Of a stretch of 64,000 nt of DNA, positions 53,931 to 64,000 are shown one piece after another. This DNA comes from Vitellaria paradoxa (Eukaryota > Streptophyta > Magnoliopsida > Ericales > Sapotaceae), in contig CM034236.1 of the NCBI GenBank assembly GCA_019916065.1, positions 54,712,690 through 54,776,689 of the forward strand, read 5' to 3'. Numbering within the stretch: the first letter of the stretch is position 1; the number at the start of each line of letters is the position of its first letter. The notes under the pieces were generated by a model, which did not search any database, had not been told where the DNA came from, and was given only the letters and a program-made list of their open reading frames with translations. A program made the translations under genes and the position numbers.

Positions 53931-63839
<9,909 letters not shown>

Positions 63840-64000
63840 AATGAGTAGGGTGATGAGAGAGATGGGTCTTGGCAGCAAATCTCGCCGTGCTTGTGAAGAA
63901 TAACTCTGTATATAACCTGTCTTTCAGTTCAACCTAATGCTATGCTTTCTGAGCAATCCTTTTGCTGACTCAGTAGTATGGGCATCTGCTATGGCATGCC
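63840..64000 (+). other. 3' UTR of SnRK1, continuing past the window
   Basis: Follows the TGA at 63837-63839. No AATAAA-type signal is seen before the window end. Confidence 0.6.

Overview
The window is nuclear DNA from a flowering plant, most likely a eudicot. The evidence is AT-rich intergenic sequence, many short exons bounded by GT-AG introns, plant-specific gene families, and plant retroelements (an Au-type SINE, a Cassandra-type TRIM and a LINE). No operons, ribosome binding sites, CRISPR arrays or prokaryotic features are present. I cannot name the species from the sequence alone.

Five protein-coding loci can be reconstructed. (1) Positions 85-4389 (+) hold the 3' part of a CDK-like protein kinase of the plant CRK/IBS1/At1g54610 type; its 5' half lies outside the window. 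(2) Positions 24427-18608 (-) hold a complete nine-exon DUF1336/EDR2_C protein of the CW14 type with an N-terminal myristoylation motif. Its third coding exon appears to be one base short, so it carries a frameshift or the sequence has an error. (3) Positions 32746-31733 (-) hold an intronless 337-residue multi-pass membrane protein of unknown function. (4) Positions 42801-43533 (+) hold a two-exon TMEM230-type membrane protein with a probable 5'UTR exon about 3 kb upstream. (5) Positions 54114-63839 (+) hold the complete catalytic subunit of SnRK1 (KIN10/KIN11 type, 511 aa, ten coding exons). It has a GC-AG intron, a 4.1-kb intron filled with transposon debris, and a possible alternative upstream coding exon.

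The rest is mostly repeats. From about 7.3 to 18.4 kb there are four tandem copies (A-D) of a 2.3-3.1-kb unit. Copies A, B and C each carry a nested 1.1-kb non-autonomous Mutator-like element with long terminal inverted repeats and a 9-bp target duplication. Copy D lacks it, and copy B has gained an Au SINE inside it, so the order of events can be read. Other elements are a complete 717-bp Cassandra-type TRIM (35.7-36.4 kb, 5S rRNA-like LTRs, exact 5-bp target duplication), a candidate 2.2-kb solo LTR (36.8-39.0 kb), a second SINE-like element with an exact 17-bp target duplication (39.1-39.5 kb), several MITE-like elements sharing GTTTGGAGTG-type ends, decayed LINE fragments, and very AT-rich blocks (26.9-28.0 and 58.4-59.2 kb).

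The five genes are functionally unrelated neighbours. I saw no previously undescribed multi-gene system. The most useful leads are the nested repeat history, the SnRK1 alternative N-terminus, the CW14-like frameshift and the CRK 3' end. All coordinates were worked out by eye from splice sites and reading frames; no alignment or transcript data were available.
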